A stretch of DNA of 51,590 bases from an uncultured Rivibacter sp. (GCA_946480925.1 CAMLLU010000038.1:1-51590), one strand, 5' to 3'; numbered from the stretch's first letter, positions 10,179-20,142 are shown. A program made the numbers and translations. Notes: generated from the sequence alone by a model not told the origin.

Positions 10179-12536
10179 ATGAGCCAAGCTGAGCGCCCCG
10201 TCGCAGTTCGTCCGTTTTCGTCACTTCCGCCGTGGGCTCAAGGCATTGCCAGATATCTGCTGTGGCTGCTGGGACTCGCGCTGGCGGCCACGTTGACCGT
10301 GGCCATGATGGTGTCGATTGCGCTGGCGGTGGCGTATCCGAACCTTCCCGCGATCAGCGGCCTCACCGACTACCGCCCGAAGCTGCCGATGCGCGTATAC
10401 GCGGCCGACGGGGTGATGATCGGCGAGTTCGGCGAGGAACGGCGCAACTTCGTTCCAATCCGCGAGATCCCGAAGGTGATGCAGGACGCCGTGCTGGCAA
10501 TCGAAGACGCGCGCTTCTATCAACACCAGGGCGTCGACTATCTGGGCGTCATCCGTGCCGGCCTTGCGCAGTTCAGCGAGGCGAAGAGCCAGGGCGCTTC
10601 CACCATCACGATGCAGGTGGCGCGCAACTTCTACCTGTCCACCGAAAAGACCTTCACGCGCAAGATCTACGAGATCCTGCTGGCGCTCAAGATCGAGACC
10701 CTGCTCAACAAGGATCAGATCCTGGAGGTCTACATGAACCAGATCTACCTGGGACAGCGCGCCTATGGCTTTGCCGCCGCCGGCGAGATCTACTTCGGCA
10801 AGCCTCTCAAGGATCTGACGGTCGCTGAAGCCGCCATGCTGGCCGGCCTTCCCAAGGCGCCATCGGCCTACAACCCCATCGTCAATCCCAAGCGGGCCAA
10901 GTTGCGACAGCAGTACATCATCGACCGCATGTACGAGAACGGCTTCATCACTGAAGAGCAGCACGATGAGGCAAAGGCTCAGGAACTCAAGTACCGCCCG
11001 CCGCTGGCCATGCCGGTGCACGCGGAATACGTGGCCGAAGTCGCCCGGCAATTGATCTTCAGCCAGTACGGCGAAGATGCCTACACGCGCGGCCTGAACG
11101 TCTACACCTCCGTACAGGCGCCCGAACAGATGGTGGCCTACCGCGCACTGCGCAAAGGCATCATGGACTACGAGCGCCGCCAGGTGTATCGCGGTCCGGA
11201 AGGCTATGTGGATCTTCCTGCCGACCCGAAGTCATTGGACGCCCGCATCGCCGAGGCGCTGGAAGAGCATCCGGACAACGACGAGGTCAAGGCAGCCGTC
11301 GTCCTGGAGGCCGAGCTGAAGAAGGTGGTCGCCACGCTGCAGAACGGAGAAGCGGTCACCGTCACCGGTGAGGGCCTGCGTCCGGCCACCTCGGGGCTGT
11401 CCGAGAAGGCCAATCCGAAGGTTCGTATCCGCCGCGGTGCGGTAATCCGGCTGGTCAAGGGCGCAAAGGACGCCTGGTCGATCACCCAGCTGCCCGAAGT
11501 GGAGGGCGCGTTCGTCGCGATGGATCCGCGCACCGGGCAGATCCGCGCGATGGTGGGTGGCTTCGACTATGCGAAGAACAAGTTCAATCACGTGACGCAG
11601 GCCTGGCGTCAGCCCGGTTCGAGCTTCAAGCCCTTCATCTATTCGGCTGCCCTCGAAAAGGGCTTCACGCCGGCTACGGTGGTCAACGACGCACCGTTGT
11701 TCTTCGGCGCCGACACCACCGGCAGCCAGCCGTGGGAGCCCAAGAATTACGATGGCACCTTCGAAGGGCCGATGTCGCTGCGGCGCGGGCTGGCCAAGTC
11801 GAAGAACATGGTGTCCATCCGGGTGCTGCAGTCCATCGGCCCAGGTTACGCACAGGAATGGGTGCCTCGGTTCGGCTTCGAGGCCGACAAGCACCCGGCC
11901 TACCTGACCATGGCACTGGGTGCCGGTTCTGTAACGCCGATGCAGATGGCCGATGCCTATGCCGTGTTCGCCAATGGCGGTTATCGCGTCAACCCGATGC
12001 TGGTGACCAGGGTGACCGACTCCAAGGGCCGCACACTGGTCGAAGCAAAGCCCCAGCCGCTGGAGGAGAGCATGCGCACGCTCAATGCTCGCAACGCCTT
12101 CGTGATGACCAGCCTGTTGCAGGAAGTCACGCGCTCGGGCACCGCCGCACGGGCACAAGGCACCCTCAAGCGCCCGGACATCTACGGCAAGACCGGCACC
12201 ACGAACGACTCGATGGACGCCTGGTTCGCCGGCTTCCACCCGAGCCTGGTGGCCGTCGTGTGGATCGGCTATGACCAACCCCGCAAGCTGGGCAGCCGCG
12301 AAACCGGCGGTGGGCTGTCATTGCCGGTGTGGATCGACTACATGAGCTATGCGCTCAAGAACGTGCCTGTGCAGGAAGCTCAGGCGCCCCAAGGCGTGGT
12401 CAACATCGGCGGCGAGTGGTACTACGAAGAGTACGCACACGGCGGCGGCATCGCGAGCCTCGGCCTTGAAGACAAGATGCCGACCGCGGCCGACACCGAA
12501 GAGAAAAAGAGCATCCTCGATCTGTTCAAGAACTGA
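10179..12536 (+). CDS. mrcA: Class A penicillin-binding protein 1A (peptidoglycan glycosyltransferase/transpeptidase)
   Basis: This bifunctional murein synthase has 785 residues and is anchored in the inner membrane by one helix (about 26-53). The GT51 glycosyltransferase domain has the catalytic Glu109 in AIEDARFYQHQGVD and the second motif GASTITMQVARNFYLS. A spacer/OB-like region (about 270-440) follows. The transpeptidase domain has SxxK with Ser481 (QPGSSFKPF), the SKN motif (LAKSKNMVS) and Lys671-Thr-Gly-Thr. The length and order fit MrcA/PonA. A GGAGG site precedes the ATG. It is transcribed away from the pil operon, a conserved arrangement, as cell-wall synthesis and pilus assembly genes are often divergent here. 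ponA is an equally used symbol. Confidence 0.96.
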   Translation: MSQAERPVAVRPFSSLPPWAQGIARYLLWLLGLALAATLTVAMMVSIALAVAYPNLPAISGLTDYRPKLPMRVYAADGVMIGEFGEERRNFVPIREIPKVMQDAVLAIEDARFYQHQGVDYLGVIRAGLAQFSEAKSQGASTITMQVARNFYLSTEKTFTRKIYEILLALKIETLLNKDQILEVYMNQIYLGQRAYGFAAAGEIYFGKPLKDLTVAEAAMLAGLPKAPSAYNPIVNPKRAKLRQQYIIDRMYENGFITEEQHDEAKAQELKYRPPLAMPVHAEYVAEVARQLIFSQYGEDAYTRGLNVYTSVQAPEQMVAYRALRKGIMDYERRQVYRGPEGYVDLPADPKSLDARIAEALEEHPDNDEVKAAVVLEAELKKVVATLQNGEAVTVTGEGLRPATSGLSEKANPKVRIRRGAVIRLVKGAKDAWSITQLPEVEGAFVAMDPRTGQIRAMVGGFDYAKNKFNHVTQAWRQPGSSFKPFIYSAALEKGFTPATVVNDAPLFFGADTTGSQPWEPKNYDGTFEGPMSLRRGLAKSKNMVSIRVLQSIGPGYAQEWVPRFGFEADKHPAYLTMALGAGSVTPMQMADAYAVFANGGYRVNPMLVTRVTDSKGRTLVEAKPQPLEESMRTLNARNAFVMTSLLQEVTRSGTAARAQGTLKRPDIYGKTGTTNDSMDAWFAGFHPSLVAVVWIGYDQPRKLGSRETGGGLSLPVWIDYMSYALKNVPVQEAQAPQGVVNIGGEWYYEEYAHGGGIASLGLEDKMPTAADTEEKKSILDLFKN

Positions 12537-12554
12537 CGGATGCCCTGTCGCCGC

Positions 12555-12926
12555 CTACACAGCGGGCGGCGGCGAAAACACCAGCGGCCGGCCGGCCTGC
12601 TCGGTGGCCCGGGCCGAGAGTTCAGCGAAGAATTCCTGCCCGGATTTCGTGTCGACCCAGCGGCCATCGGCATAGCGGTAATGAAAACCGCCGCCGCGAG
12701 CCGCCAGCCACAACTCGTGCAACGGCGGCTGGGTGTTGATGACGATCTTGCTGCCGTTCGGAAAGCTCAGCTCGAGCAGGCCCCCGGTGCGGCTGGTGTC
12801 GATGTCGATGACATCGTCTTGCAGCCAGCGATCGATATGCGCTTCGACGGCGGACAACGCGGCCCGCGTCAGGGCCTGGTACTCGCTGTCCGTCAGCGTC
12901 GAAGGGGGCTGGTGATCGGTGCTCAT
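12555..12926 (-). CDS. cyaY: Frataxin-like iron donor protein CyaY
   Basis: This 123-residue cytoplasmic frataxin homolog modulates iron delivery and the cysteine desulfurase during Fe-S cluster assembly. The acidic first helix (LTDSEYQALTRAALSAVEAHID), the DDVIDIDTSRTGGLLELSFPNGSKIVIN sheet strands and the LHELWLAARGGGFHY block are diagnostic. The start chosen is the ATG at 12926. An in-frame ATG nine codons upstream lies across the divergent lptM gene and has no conserved residues. The C-terminal segment after FFAELSARATEQAG is a short proline-rich tail. It is convergent with the penicillin-binding protein gene and divergent from lptM-lysA. Confidence 0.92.
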   Translation of the reverse strand: MSTDHQPPSTLTDSEYQALTRAALSAVEAHIDRWLQDDVIDIDTSRTGGLLELSFPNGSKIVINTQPPLHELWLAARGGGFHYRYADGRWVDTKSGQEFFAELSARATEQAGRPLVFSPPPAV

Positions 12927-12941
12927 CTTTAGAATGCCGTG

Positions 12942-13112
12942 ATGCGTCAACACTCCCGGATTCTAGGCAGGGGTATTTCATCACTCGCGGTAGGTGCTTG
13001 CCTGCTTGCCGGGCTGATGGCACTTGAAGGCTGCGGCCAGAAAGGCGCGCTCTACCTGCCCGCCCCCTCCCCTGCCGCCTCCGCCGCTTCGGCCCCCGCC
13101 GCCTCCAAATAA
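12942..13112 (+). CDS. lptM: LptM-like small lipoprotein (YifL family)
   Basis: This 56-residue lipoprotein has a signal peptide (about residues 1-30) ending in the lipobox-like LEGC, with Cys31 as the lipidation site. It carries the family signature GCGQKGALYLP immediately after it. LptM stabilises the LptD-LptE lipopolysaccharide translocon in the outer membrane by mimicking LPS binding, as known from E. coli. The C-terminal tail is Ala/Ser/Pro-rich. No clear ribosome site is visible. The gene overlaps lysA by one base (TAATG), and the cyaY-lptM-lysA neighbourhood is conserved in proteobacteria. Confidence comes from the motif and synteny rather than length. Confidence 0.88.
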   Translation: MRQHSRILGRGISSLAVGACLLAGLMALEGCGQKGALYLPAPSPAASAASAPAASK

Positions 13113-14389
13113 TGACCCTGCCTGGATCCCCCTTCGTGGCCTATCGCGGCCGTGAGCTGTTCATCGACGGCTGTTCATTGCGCGAGCTGGTGCAGCGTTA
13201 CGGTTCCCCGCTGTATGTGTATTCGCGTCAGGCCATGCTGGCGGCGCTGGAGTCCTACCAACGCGCGCTCGTCGGCCGCAAGCATCTCGTCTGCTACGCG
13301 ATGAAGGCCAACTCCACGCTGGCCGTACTGCAGACCTTCGCACAGGCCGGCTGCGGTTTCGACATCGTGTCCGGCGGCGAACTCGAGCGCGTGCTGGCAG
13401 CTGGAGGTGACGCGTCCAAGGTCGTGTTTTCGGGCGTGGGCAAGACATGCACCGAAATGCGTCGAGCGCTCGAGGCCGGCGTGCGTTGTTTCAACGTGGA
13501 AAGCGAGCCTGAGCTGGAACTGCTGTCGCAAGTAGCTGTCGAGGTGGGCCGCACGGCGCAGGTGAGCTTGCGCGTCAACCCCGATGTGGACGCCGGCACG
13601 CACCCCTACATCTCCACCGGCCTGAAAGGCAACAAGTTCGGCATCGCGCACCAGCGGGCCGTCGCCACCTACCAGCGCGCAGCGCAGCTGCCCGGCATCG
13701 CGGTGGCGGGCATCGACTGCCATATCGGCTCGCAGATCATCGAAACGGGGCCGTACCTGGATGCGCTCGATCGGGTGCTCGACCTGGTCGAGGCCGTCGA
13801 GAAAGCCGGCGTCCCGCTGCACCACCTGGATCTCGGCGGCGGACTGGGCATCACCTACACGGACGAAACGCCGCCCAGCGCCGAGATGCTGGTGCGCCGC
13901 CTGCTTGCGCGCATCGACGAACGCGGCCACGGTCACCGGGAGATCCTCTTCGAGCCAGGCCGCTCGCTGGTGGGCAACGCCGGTGTGTTGCTGATGGACG
14001 TGCTGTTCTTGAAGCCCGGTGACGCCAAGAACTTCTGCATCGTCGATGCAGCGATGAACGATCTCATGCGCCCGGCGATGTACGAGGCCTACATGCAGAT
14101 CGTGCCCTGCACGCAGCGCGACGAGACCGCCGCGCTCACGTGGGACGTGGTCGGCCCGGTTTGCGAGTCAGGCGACTGGCTGGGCCGTGATCGCCAACTC
14201 GCGGTGCAACCAGGCGACACGCTGGCGATTCTCTCGGCCGGCGCTTACGGCATGAGCATGGCGAGCAACTACAACACCCGTGGCCGCGCCGCAGAAGTGA
14301 TGGTCGATGGCGAACAGGCCTGGCTGATCCGCGAGCGTGAACCGGTCAGCGAACTCTTCCGCTTCGAAAAGCTGCTGCCTTCGAGCTGA
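13112..14389 (+). CDS. lysA: Diaminopimelate decarboxylase
   Basis: This PLP enzyme of 425 residues (fold type III) converts meso-diaminopimelate to lysine and CO2, the last step of lysine biosynthesis. The Schiff-base lysine is Lys65 in CYAMKANSTL. HIGSQI, GGGLGITY and EPGRSLVGNAG form the phosphate and substrate sites, and CESGDWLGRDRQL supplies the active-site Cys of the partner subunit in the dimer. It starts at the base where lptM ends, so the two are translationally coupled. It converges on the peptide-transporter operon with only eight bases between stops. Confidence 0.97.
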   Translation: MTLPGSPFVAYRGRELFIDGCSLRELVQRYGSPLYVYSRQAMLAALESYQRALVGRKHLVCYAMKANSTLAVLQTFAQAGCGFDIVSGGELERVLAAGGDASKVVFSGVGKTCTEMRRALEAGVRCFNVESEPELELLSQVAVEVGRTAQVSLRVNPDVDAGTHPYISTGLKGNKFGIAHQRAVATYQRAAQLPGIAVAGIDCHIGSQIIETGPYLDALDRVLDLVEAVEKAGVPLHHLDLGGGLGITYTDETPPSAEMLVRRLLARIDERGHGHREILFEPGRSLVGNAGVLLMDVLFLKPGDAKNFCIVDAAMNDLMRPAMYEAYMQIVPCTQRDETAALTWDVVGPVCESGDWLGRDRQLAVQPGDTLAILSAGAYGMSMASNYNTRGRAAEVMVDGEQAWLIREREPVSELFRFEKLLPSS

Positions 14390-14397
14390 ACCGGCGG

Positions 14398-15393
14398 TCA
14401 GATCCGACCTTCCGTTACGGCATGGCAGGCGACCTTGATGCCTGTGAACTCGCCCAGTGCCGGCCGCTCGGTCTTGCAGCGTTCGTTCGCGTGCGGGCAA
14501 CGCGGGTGGAAGGCGCATCCGCTTGGCGGGTTCAGCGGATTCGGCACTTCGCCTTGCACCGGCGTGCGTGCACGGCCGCTCATGTGGATGTCGGGAATGG
14601 CATCCAGCAGCATGCGCGTGTAGGGATGACGCGGCTGCGCAAATAGCGTTCGCTTGGGCGCCAGCTCGACCAGACGCCCCAGGTACATCACGCCGACGTC
14701 GTCGCTCACGTGCCGCACGACCGCGAGGTTGTGCGAGATGAACAGATAGGTCAGCCCGCGTTCGCGCTGCAGGTTCTTCATGATGTTGAGCACCTGCGCC
14801 TGCACCGACACGTCGAGCGCCGAGGTCGGCTCGTCGCACACCAAGAACTCAGGCTGCGTGGCCAACGCACGGGCAATGGAGATGCGCTGACGTTGCCCGC
14901 CAGAGAACTGGTGCGGAAACTTCTCCATGTCGGCCACCGCCAGGCCCACCGACTGCAGCAGCTCACCGACGCGTTCGCGCAGCTCGAACCTGCCTCGAAT
15001 GAGCCCGTGCTCCTGCAACGGCTCGCCGATGATGGCCTCGACCTTCCAGCGTGGGTTGAGGCTGGCGTATGGGTCCTGGAAGATCATCTGCATGCGCCGG
15101 CGCAGCGCCTTGCTGGCGCCCTTGCCGAAACCCTGAGTGGTGTCGATGCCGTCGAAGCCCACCTTGCCTCGCGTGGGCGAGTACAGCCCCACCAGCAGCC
15201 GTGCCACCGTGCTCTTGCCGCAGCCCGACTCGCCGACCAGCGCCAGCGTCTTGCCCCGCTCGATGGCGAAGCTCACGCCGTCGACCGCGTGCACGTACTG
15301 CCTGGGCTTGCGCTCGACCACGCGGTTGAGCCACGGCGCCGAGACGTCGAAGATCTTGGCGAGGTCGTTCACCTCTACCAGTGCGGGGGCCAT
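14398..15393 (-). CDS. Peptide/nickel-type ABC transporter ATP-binding protein (DppF/OppF-like)
   Basis: This 331-residue cytoplasmic ATPase is the second nucleotide-binding subunit of a peptide-class importer. Walker A is GESGCGKST, the signature is [16 protein letters not shown], Walker B is [16 protein letters not shown], and the switch His is in LFISHNLAV. The C-terminal oligopeptide/dipeptide region with a [14 protein letters not shown] cysteine cluster is typical of OppD/F and may bind an Fe-S cluster. It is the last gene of the operon and overlaps the previous ATPase by one base. The exact substrate cannot be read from it. Confidence 0.93.
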   Translation of the reverse strand: MAPALVEVNDLAKIFDVSAPWLNRVVERKPRQYVHAVDGVSFAIERGKTLALVGESGCGKSTVARLLVGLYSPTRGKVGFDGIDTTQGFGKGASKALRRRMQMIFQDPYASLNPRWKVEAIIGEPLQEHGLIRGRFELRERVGELLQSVGLAVADMEKFPHQFSGGQRQRISIARALATQPEFLVCDEPTSALDVSVQAQVLNIMKNLQRERGLTYLFISHNLAVVRHVSDDVGVMYLGRLVELAPKRTLFAQPRHPYTRMLLDAIPDIHMSGRARTPVQGEVPNPLNPPSGCAFHPRCPHANERCKTERPALGEFTGIKVACHAVTEGRI

Positions 15394-16400
15394 CAGGCTA
15401 CCTCTTTCATTGCGTCGCTGGCATGCAGCCAGCAGGCGGCGCGCGTGGCACCGGAATGCATCAGCTCGGGTCGCTCAAGGCGGCAACGTTCGAAGGCCTT
15501 TGGACAACGTGGGTTGAACGCACAGCCGCGCGGAATCGCGTTGAGCCGTGGCATCGCGCCGTCGATCTGCGTGAGGCGTTCGCGGTCTTCGTCCATTGCC
15601 GGGATGGAGCCCATCAGCCCCACGGTGTAGGGATGCGCCGGTGCATGGATGACGTCTTGCACTGGCCCGATCTCCGCAACACGCCCGGCATACATCACGG
15701 CCATGCGGTCACAGGTTTCGGCGATCACACCCATGTCGTGCGTCACCAGCATCACCGCTGCACCGTGCTCCTTGCACAGCCGCTTGAGCAGCGAAATGAT
15801 CTGCGCCTGGATCGACACGTCGAGCGCCGTGGTGGGCTCGTCGGCGACGATGAGCCTGGGGGCCGCTGCCAGCGCGAGCGCGATGACCACACGCTGGCGC
15901 ATGCCGCCCGAGAACTGGTGCGGGTAGTGGTCGATGCGCGCCTCGGCGGCCGGAATGCCGGTTTCCCTGAGCAGCTGGATCGCACGCTGCCTTGCCTGCG
16001 CACCGGAGAGGCCAAGGTGGGTCTGGATCGTTTCGACCAGCTGGCGACCCACCGTGTACAGCGGGTTCAGCGAGGTGAGCGGGTCCTGGAAGATCGCACC
16101 GATCTTGCGGCCACGGATCTTGCGCATCTGCTCGTAGGGCAGGTTGTCGATGCGCTGGCCTGCGAGGCGGATCTCGCCGGACGCGATGCGCCCGGGCGGC
16201 TCCAGCAGGCCGATGATGGATGCGCCGGTGAGCGACTTGCCTGCGCCAGACTCGCCCACCACGCCGAGGATTTCTCCGGGGGCGATGTCGAACGAGATGT
16301 CGTCCAGCGCAACGAGCGTGCCGCGCCGCGTGGGGAACTCGACGCGCAGATTGCGCACCTCGAGCAGAGCCTGGGTTTGCGGTGTGGTCATGAGCTTCAA
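15393..16400 (-). CDS. Peptide/nickel-type ABC transporter ATP-binding protein (DppD/OppD-like)
   Basis: This 335-residue ATPase is the partner of the downstream DppF-like protein. Walker A is GESGAGKSL, the signature is [16 protein letters not shown], Walker B is [16 protein letters not shown], and the switch segment is [12 protein letters not shown]. The C-terminal cysteine cluster [14 protein letters not shown] is present, as in OppD. Both partners keep a full catalytic set, so neither looks degenerate. It overlaps the permease gene by four bases (ATGA) and the next ATPase gene by one base, implying stoichiometric translation. Confidence 0.93.
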   Translation of the reverse strand: MKLMTTPQTQALLEVRNLRVEFPTRRGTLVALDDISFDIAPGEILGVVGESGAGKSLTGASIIGLLEPPGRIASGEIRLAGQRIDNLPYEQMRKIRGRKIGAIFQDPLTSLNPLYTVGRQLVETIQTHLGLSGAQARQRAIQLLRETGIPAAEARIDHYPHQFSGGMRQRVVIALALAAAPRLIVADEPTTALDVSIQAQIISLLKRLCKEHGAAVMLVTHDMGVIAETCDRMAVMYAGRVAEIGPVQDVIHAPAHPYTVGLMGSIPAMDEDRERLTQIDGAMPRLNAIPRGCAFNPRCPKAFERCRLERPELMHSGATRAACWLHASDAMKEVA

Positions 16401-17311
16401 CGCAGCCTGGGGTTCAAGGCGTCACGCAGCCAGTCGCCCAGCAGGTTCACCGACAGCGCAATGAGCACCAGCATCGCGCCTGGGAAGATCGTGATCCACC
16501 ACTCGCCACTGAACAGGAAGTCGTTGCCGATGCGGATGAGCGTGCCAAGCGACGGCGACGTCGGCGGCACGCCGACGCCGAGGAAGGACAAGGTGGCTTC
16601 GATGATGATGGCCTGCGGCACCTGGATGGTGGCGAGCACCAGCACCGGCCCCAGCACGTTGGGCAGCACGTGCCGGCGCATGATGCGCAGCGGTGACACG
16701 CCGATCACGCGGGCGGCCTGCACGTATTCCTTGTTGCGCTCCACCAGCGTGGAGCCGCGCACGGTACGCGCATAGTCCACCCACTTGGTCACCGCGATGG
16801 CCAGGATCAGCACCGTGAAGGCCAGCGACTCATGGGCGTTGGGAAACAACGCGCGGCCGACACCGTCGATCAGCAGCGCCACCAGGATGGCCGGGAACGA
16901 CAGCATCACATCGCACAGCCGCATGATGAAGGCGTCCGTCTTGCCGCCGGCAAAACCGGCGAGCAAGCCCAGCGCCACGCCCACCACCATGGACAACACC
17001 ACCGACACGAAACCGACGAAGAGCGAGATGCGTGCGCCGTACATCAGCGCTGACAGGATGTCGCGGCCCTGGTCATCGGTGCCCAGCAGGTATTTGCGCA
17101 GCCCTTCCGCTTCCCAGGCCGGCGGCAGGCGGGCGTCAGCCAGCTCCAGCGTTGCCAAGTCGAAAGGGTTGTGCGGCGCGACGTAGTCGACGAACACGGC
17201 GCAGAAGATGCACACGAAGGCGATCACCGCAGCCGTGATCGCCACAGGCGAAGTGCGGAAGCTGTACCAGACGTCGCCGTCGAAGAAGCGTTGCAGGGTT
17301 GTCGTTGTCAT
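16397..17311 (-). CDS. Peptide-type ABC transporter permease (DppC/OppC-like)
   Basis: This inner-membrane permease has 304 residues. An N-terminal OppC-type helix (about 26-48) precedes a periplasmic segment. The binding-protein-dependent transport domain follows, with about five further helices and the EAA-type loop (ERNKEYVQAARVIGVSPLRIMRRHVLPN) that docks on the ATPases. The start at 17311 gives MTTTTLQRFFDGDVWYSF, typical in length for this subunit. It pairs with the DppB-like permease encoded 2.8 kb upstream in the same operon. The two permease genes are separated by a hydrolase and a binding protein, which is less usual than the adjacent arrangement. Confidence 0.92.
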   Translation of the reverse strand: MTTTTLQRFFDGDVWYSFRTSPVAITAAVIAFVCIFCAVFVDYVAPHNPFDLATLELADARLPPAWEAEGLRKYLLGTDDQGRDILSALMYGARISLFVGFVSVVLSMVVGVALGLLAGFAGGKTDAFIMRLCDVMLSFPAILVALLIDGVGRALFPNAHESLAFTVLILAIAVTKWVDYARTVRGSTLVERNKEYVQAARVIGVSPLRIMRRHVLPNVLGPVLVLATIQVPQAIIIEATLSFLGVGVPPTSPSLGTLIRIGNDFLFSGEWWITIFPGAMLVLIALSVNLLGDWLRDALNPRLR

Positions 17312-17327
17312 TCGAATGGCACCACGG

Positions 17328-18896
17328 TCACTTCACGACGATCCATTTGTAGAACATGAAGTTGTCCGGCAGCTGCACGAGTTCCACGTTCTTCTTCATC
17401 GCCCAGGCCAACGCCTGCTGGTGCAGCGGGATGTGGCCGACGTCGACGGCATGAACCTCGAAGGCCTCACGGATCAAGGCATTGCGCTTGGCCCCGTCGG
17501 TTTCGGACTGGACTTTCAGCGTCAGCTCGTCGAGCTTGGGGTTGCTGTAGGAACCGAGGTTGAACTGCCCCTGCCCTTTGTCGTTGGGCGTGGCCATCAG
17601 CGCATTGAGCGGGTTGTGCGAGTCGTAGGTGCCTGGGCTCCAGCCCAGCAGGTAGAAGCTGGTGTTGCGACTCAGGATCTTCGGGAAGTACGTGTTCTTG
17701 GTCTCGGTCTGCAGGTTGATCTTGATGCCCACACGCGCCAGGTTCGCGGCCACCGCCTGGCAGATTTCGCCATCGTTCACATAACGGTCGTTGGGGCAGT
17801 TCATGCCCACCTCGAAGCCGTTCGGATAGCCGGCTTCGGCCAGCAACCGCTTCGACGCTTCAGGGTCGTAGGGCAGGCGCTTGTTGAGCTCCGGCACGAA
17901 GCCCTTCACGGCCGGCGCCACCATCAGGCCCGTGGGCGTGGCGGCGCCGCGCATCACACGGCTCTTTATGGTTTCGATGTCGATGGCCTGGTAGAAGGCC
18001 TGGCGCACGCGCTTGTCCTTGAACGGGTTCTTGCCCTTGACGCTGGAGTACAGCAGCTCGTCGCGCTGCTGGTCCATGCCGAGGAAGATGGTGCGCAGCT
18101 CCGGGCCTTGCATCACCTTCAGGCCGGCGTTCGACTTCAGCCGCTCCACGTCCTGCAGCGGCACGGGCTCCATCACGTCCACCTCGCCGGAAAGCAGCGC
18201 CGCCACACGCGTGGCGTCGTTGCCGATGGGTGTGAAGACCACCTCGTCGACATTGCTCTCGACCTTGCCCCAGTAGTTGGGGTTGCGCACGAGCACCGTA
18301 CGCGCACCCGGCTGCCTTTCCTTCAGCTTGAACGGGCCGGTGCCATTGGCCTTGAACGACGCGGTGTTCTCGATGCCCTTGCGACGATCCACCGGCTTTT
18401 CGGCCTTGTTGTCCTCGCACCATTTCTTGCACATCACATATACGAGCGTGATGACGTCGGGCAGGATGGGAAAAGGCGTCGTCGTCTCGATCTCCACCGC
18501 ATTGCCTGCGCGCCGCACGTCCTTGATCGACGAGGTGTAGCTCTTCATGTCGGAGCCCTCGCCGCCGGCGCGCTTGAAGGAGAACACCACGTCGTCGGCC
18601 GTGAACGGCGTGCCGTCATGGAAGGTCACGCCCTTGCGCAACTCGAAGCGCCATACCGTGGGCGAGGTCTGCCGCCAGCCGGTGGCAAGGCCCGGCACCG
18701 GATGCAGTTGCTTGTCGCGAGCGACGAGTGGCTCGTAGACGTTGCCCGTGAAGGACAGCTGCATCGACTCGTTGAGCGAGTGCGGGTCCATCGACTGTGC
18801 ATCGCCCTGGTTGGCCACCCGCAGCGTCGCCGCATGCGGGGCCACCGTGCAGCCCAGCGCGAATGCCCATGTCAGCAAGAGCTTTCCGGTTTTCAT
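17328..18896 (-). CDS. Periplasmic peptide-type substrate-binding protein, family 5 (first paralog)
   Basis: This 522-residue precursor has a signal peptide (MKTGKLLLTWAFALGCTVAPHAA). It captures substrate in the periplasm for the importer. Family 5 features are NVYEPLVARDKQLHPVPGLA, WRFELRKGVTFHDGTPFTADDVVFS and ATRVAALLSGEVDVMEP. The chosen ATG has a GAGGG site ten bases upstream; an ATG nine codons earlier is not supported. It is clearly paralogous to the binding protein at 21149-22753. The two share CPNDRYVNDGEICQAV versus CPNNRYINDEEICQAV and a common GMDQ-RDEL segment. The ligand is unknown; peptides, glutathione or other amide compounds are possible. Confidence 0.92.
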   Translation of the reverse strand: MKTGKLLLTWAFALGCTVAPHAATLRVANQGDAQSMDPHSLNESMQLSFTGNVYEPLVARDKQLHPVPGLATGWRQTSPTVWRFELRKGVTFHDGTPFTADDVVFSFKRAGGEGSDMKSYTSSIKDVRRAGNAVEIETTTPFPILPDVITLVYVMCKKWCEDNKAEKPVDRRKGIENTASFKANGTGPFKLKERQPGARTVLVRNPNYWGKVESNVDEVVFTPIGNDATRVAALLSGEVDVMEPVPLQDVERLKSNAGLKVMQGPELRTIFLGMDQQRDELLYSSVKGKNPFKDKRVRQAFYQAIDIETIKSRVMRGAATPTGLMVAPAVKGFVPELNKRLPYDPEASKRLLAEAGYPNGFEVGMNCPNDRYVNDGEICQAVAANLARVGIKINLQTETKNTYFPKILSRNTSFYLLGWSPGTYDSHNPLNALMATPNDKGQGQFNLGSYSNPKLDELTLKVQSETDGAKRNALIREAFEVHAVDVGHIPLHQQALAWAMKKNVELVQLPDNFMFYKWIVVK

Positions 18897-18935
18897 TTTT
18901 GCCCTCGATAAGGCGACCAGCACGCCGCCGCAACG

Positions 18936-20141
18936 TCAGCTTTGCAGCGGCATGCTGTTTTCGGCCAGCGACGCCAGCAGCGCCGCACCCAGCGGCAGGA
19001 TCTCATCGTTGAAGTCGTAGCGGCTGTTGTGCAGGAAGCAGTTGTTTTCGCCCCCCTGGCCGATGCGCATGTAGGCCCCAGGCTTGACCTGCAACATGAA
19101 TGCAAAGTCTTCGGCGCCCATGCTGGGCGCGAGGTCGCGCACCACCCGTTCGGGCCCCACCAGCCCGGCGGCCACGTCTGCCGCGAAGGCCGCCTCGACC
19201 GGCGTGTTGATGGTGGCCGGGTACATGCGCTGGTAGTTGAGCACCGCGGTGGCGCCAAAGCCGACAGCGACCGACTCGACCAGGCGACCGAGGCGCTCCT
19301 CGATCATGTCCTGCACCTCGCGCTTGAAGGTGCGCACCGTGCCGATGAGCTGCGCCTGCCGCGGGATCACGCTGAAGGCGCCCAGATCGCCTGACTGCAC
19401 CGCGCACAGGCTCAGCACTGCGCTGTCCAGCGGGTTGAGGTTGCGCGACACCAGGCTTTGCGCGGCCGTGATGATGTGCGCTGCCACCAGCACCGGGTCC
19501 ACCGTCATGTAGGGGTGTGCGCCATGCCCGCCCTTGCCGTTGATGGTGATCTCGATGCGATCGGCCGCCGCCATCATCGGCCCCGGGCTCACGCCGATGG
19601 TGCCGGCGGGCAGGCTGGGCCAGTTGTGCATCGCATACACCGCGTCGACGGGAAAGCGATCGAACAGGCCGTCTTCGATCATCGCCTTCGCGCCGGCGTA
19701 GCCCTCTTCGCCTGGCTGGAAGATCAGCACCGCTGTACCCGAGAAGCGGCGTGTCTGCGCAAGGTATTTCGCCGCGCCCACCAGCATGGCCATGTGGCCG
19801 TCGTGGCCGCATCCATGCATCAGGTGTGCGTTGGTCGAGCGCCATGGCAGGTGATCGTTTTCCTCGCGCATGGGCAAGGCATCCATGTCGGCACGCAGGC
19901 CGATGGCCTTGTCGCTGCCGCTGTCCTGGCCGCGGATCACAGCCACCACACCGGTCTTGCCGATACCGGTGTGCACCTCGTCGCACCCGGCCAGCTTCAA
20001 CGCCTGCTCGATACGCCCCGCCGTGCGCACCTCTTCGAAACCCAGTTCCGGATGCGCATGCAAATCACGGCGAAATGCCGTCAGCTCCTTGTGCCAGTCG
20101 GCGAGGCGCTGGTAGGCGCCTTGTTCAATGCTTGCCAGCAT
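18936..20141 (-). CDS. M20 family metal-dependent amidohydrolase (hippurate hydrolase-like)
   Basis: This 401-residue cytoplasmic dizinc hydrolase of the M20D group (hippurate hydrolase, N-acyl amino acid amidohydrolase) would cleave an amide bond in the imported compound. Metal ligands are visible in MHGCGHDGHMAML (Cys111, His113), the catalytic Glu pair is in FQPGEEGYAGAK (145-146), and the first conserved Asp is in GLRADMDALP. A lid/dimerisation domain with GKGGHGAHPY occupies about 190-300. It sits between the permease and the first binding protein, one base after the permease stop. This strongly suggests that the transporter delivers its substrate. The natural substrate is not determinable here. 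Confidence 0.92.
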   Translation of the reverse strand: MLASIEQGAYQRLADWHKELTAFRRDLHAHPELGFEEVRTAGRIEQALKLAGCDEVHTGIGKTGVVAVIRGQDSGSDKAIGLRADMDALPMREENDHLPWRSTNAHLMHGCGHDGHMAMLVGAAKYLAQTRRFSGTAVLIFQPGEEGYAGAKAMIEDGLFDRFPVDAVYAMHNWPSLPAGTIGVSPGPMMAAADRIEITINGKGGHGAHPYMTVDPVLVAAHIITAAQSLVSRNLNPLDSAVLSLCAVQSGDLGAFSVIPRQAQLIGTVRTFKREVQDMIEERLGRLVESVAVGFGATAVLNYQRMYPATINTPVEAAFAADVAAGLVGPERVVRDLAPSMGAEDFAFMLQVKPGAYMRIGQGGENNCFLHNSRYDFNDEILPLGAALLASLAENSMPLQS

Positions 20142-20142
20142 T

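Noticed and set aside
12548..12575. Possible terminator hairpin between the PBP1A gene and cyaY
   Set aside because: An 8-bp GC stem is present, but the loop is long, there is no T-tract, and most of it lies inside the cyaY coding end.
17208..18911. Plus-strand open frame of 567 codons opposite the first binding protein
   Set aside because: Mirror of a clear family 5 binding protein; no motif and no ribosome site.
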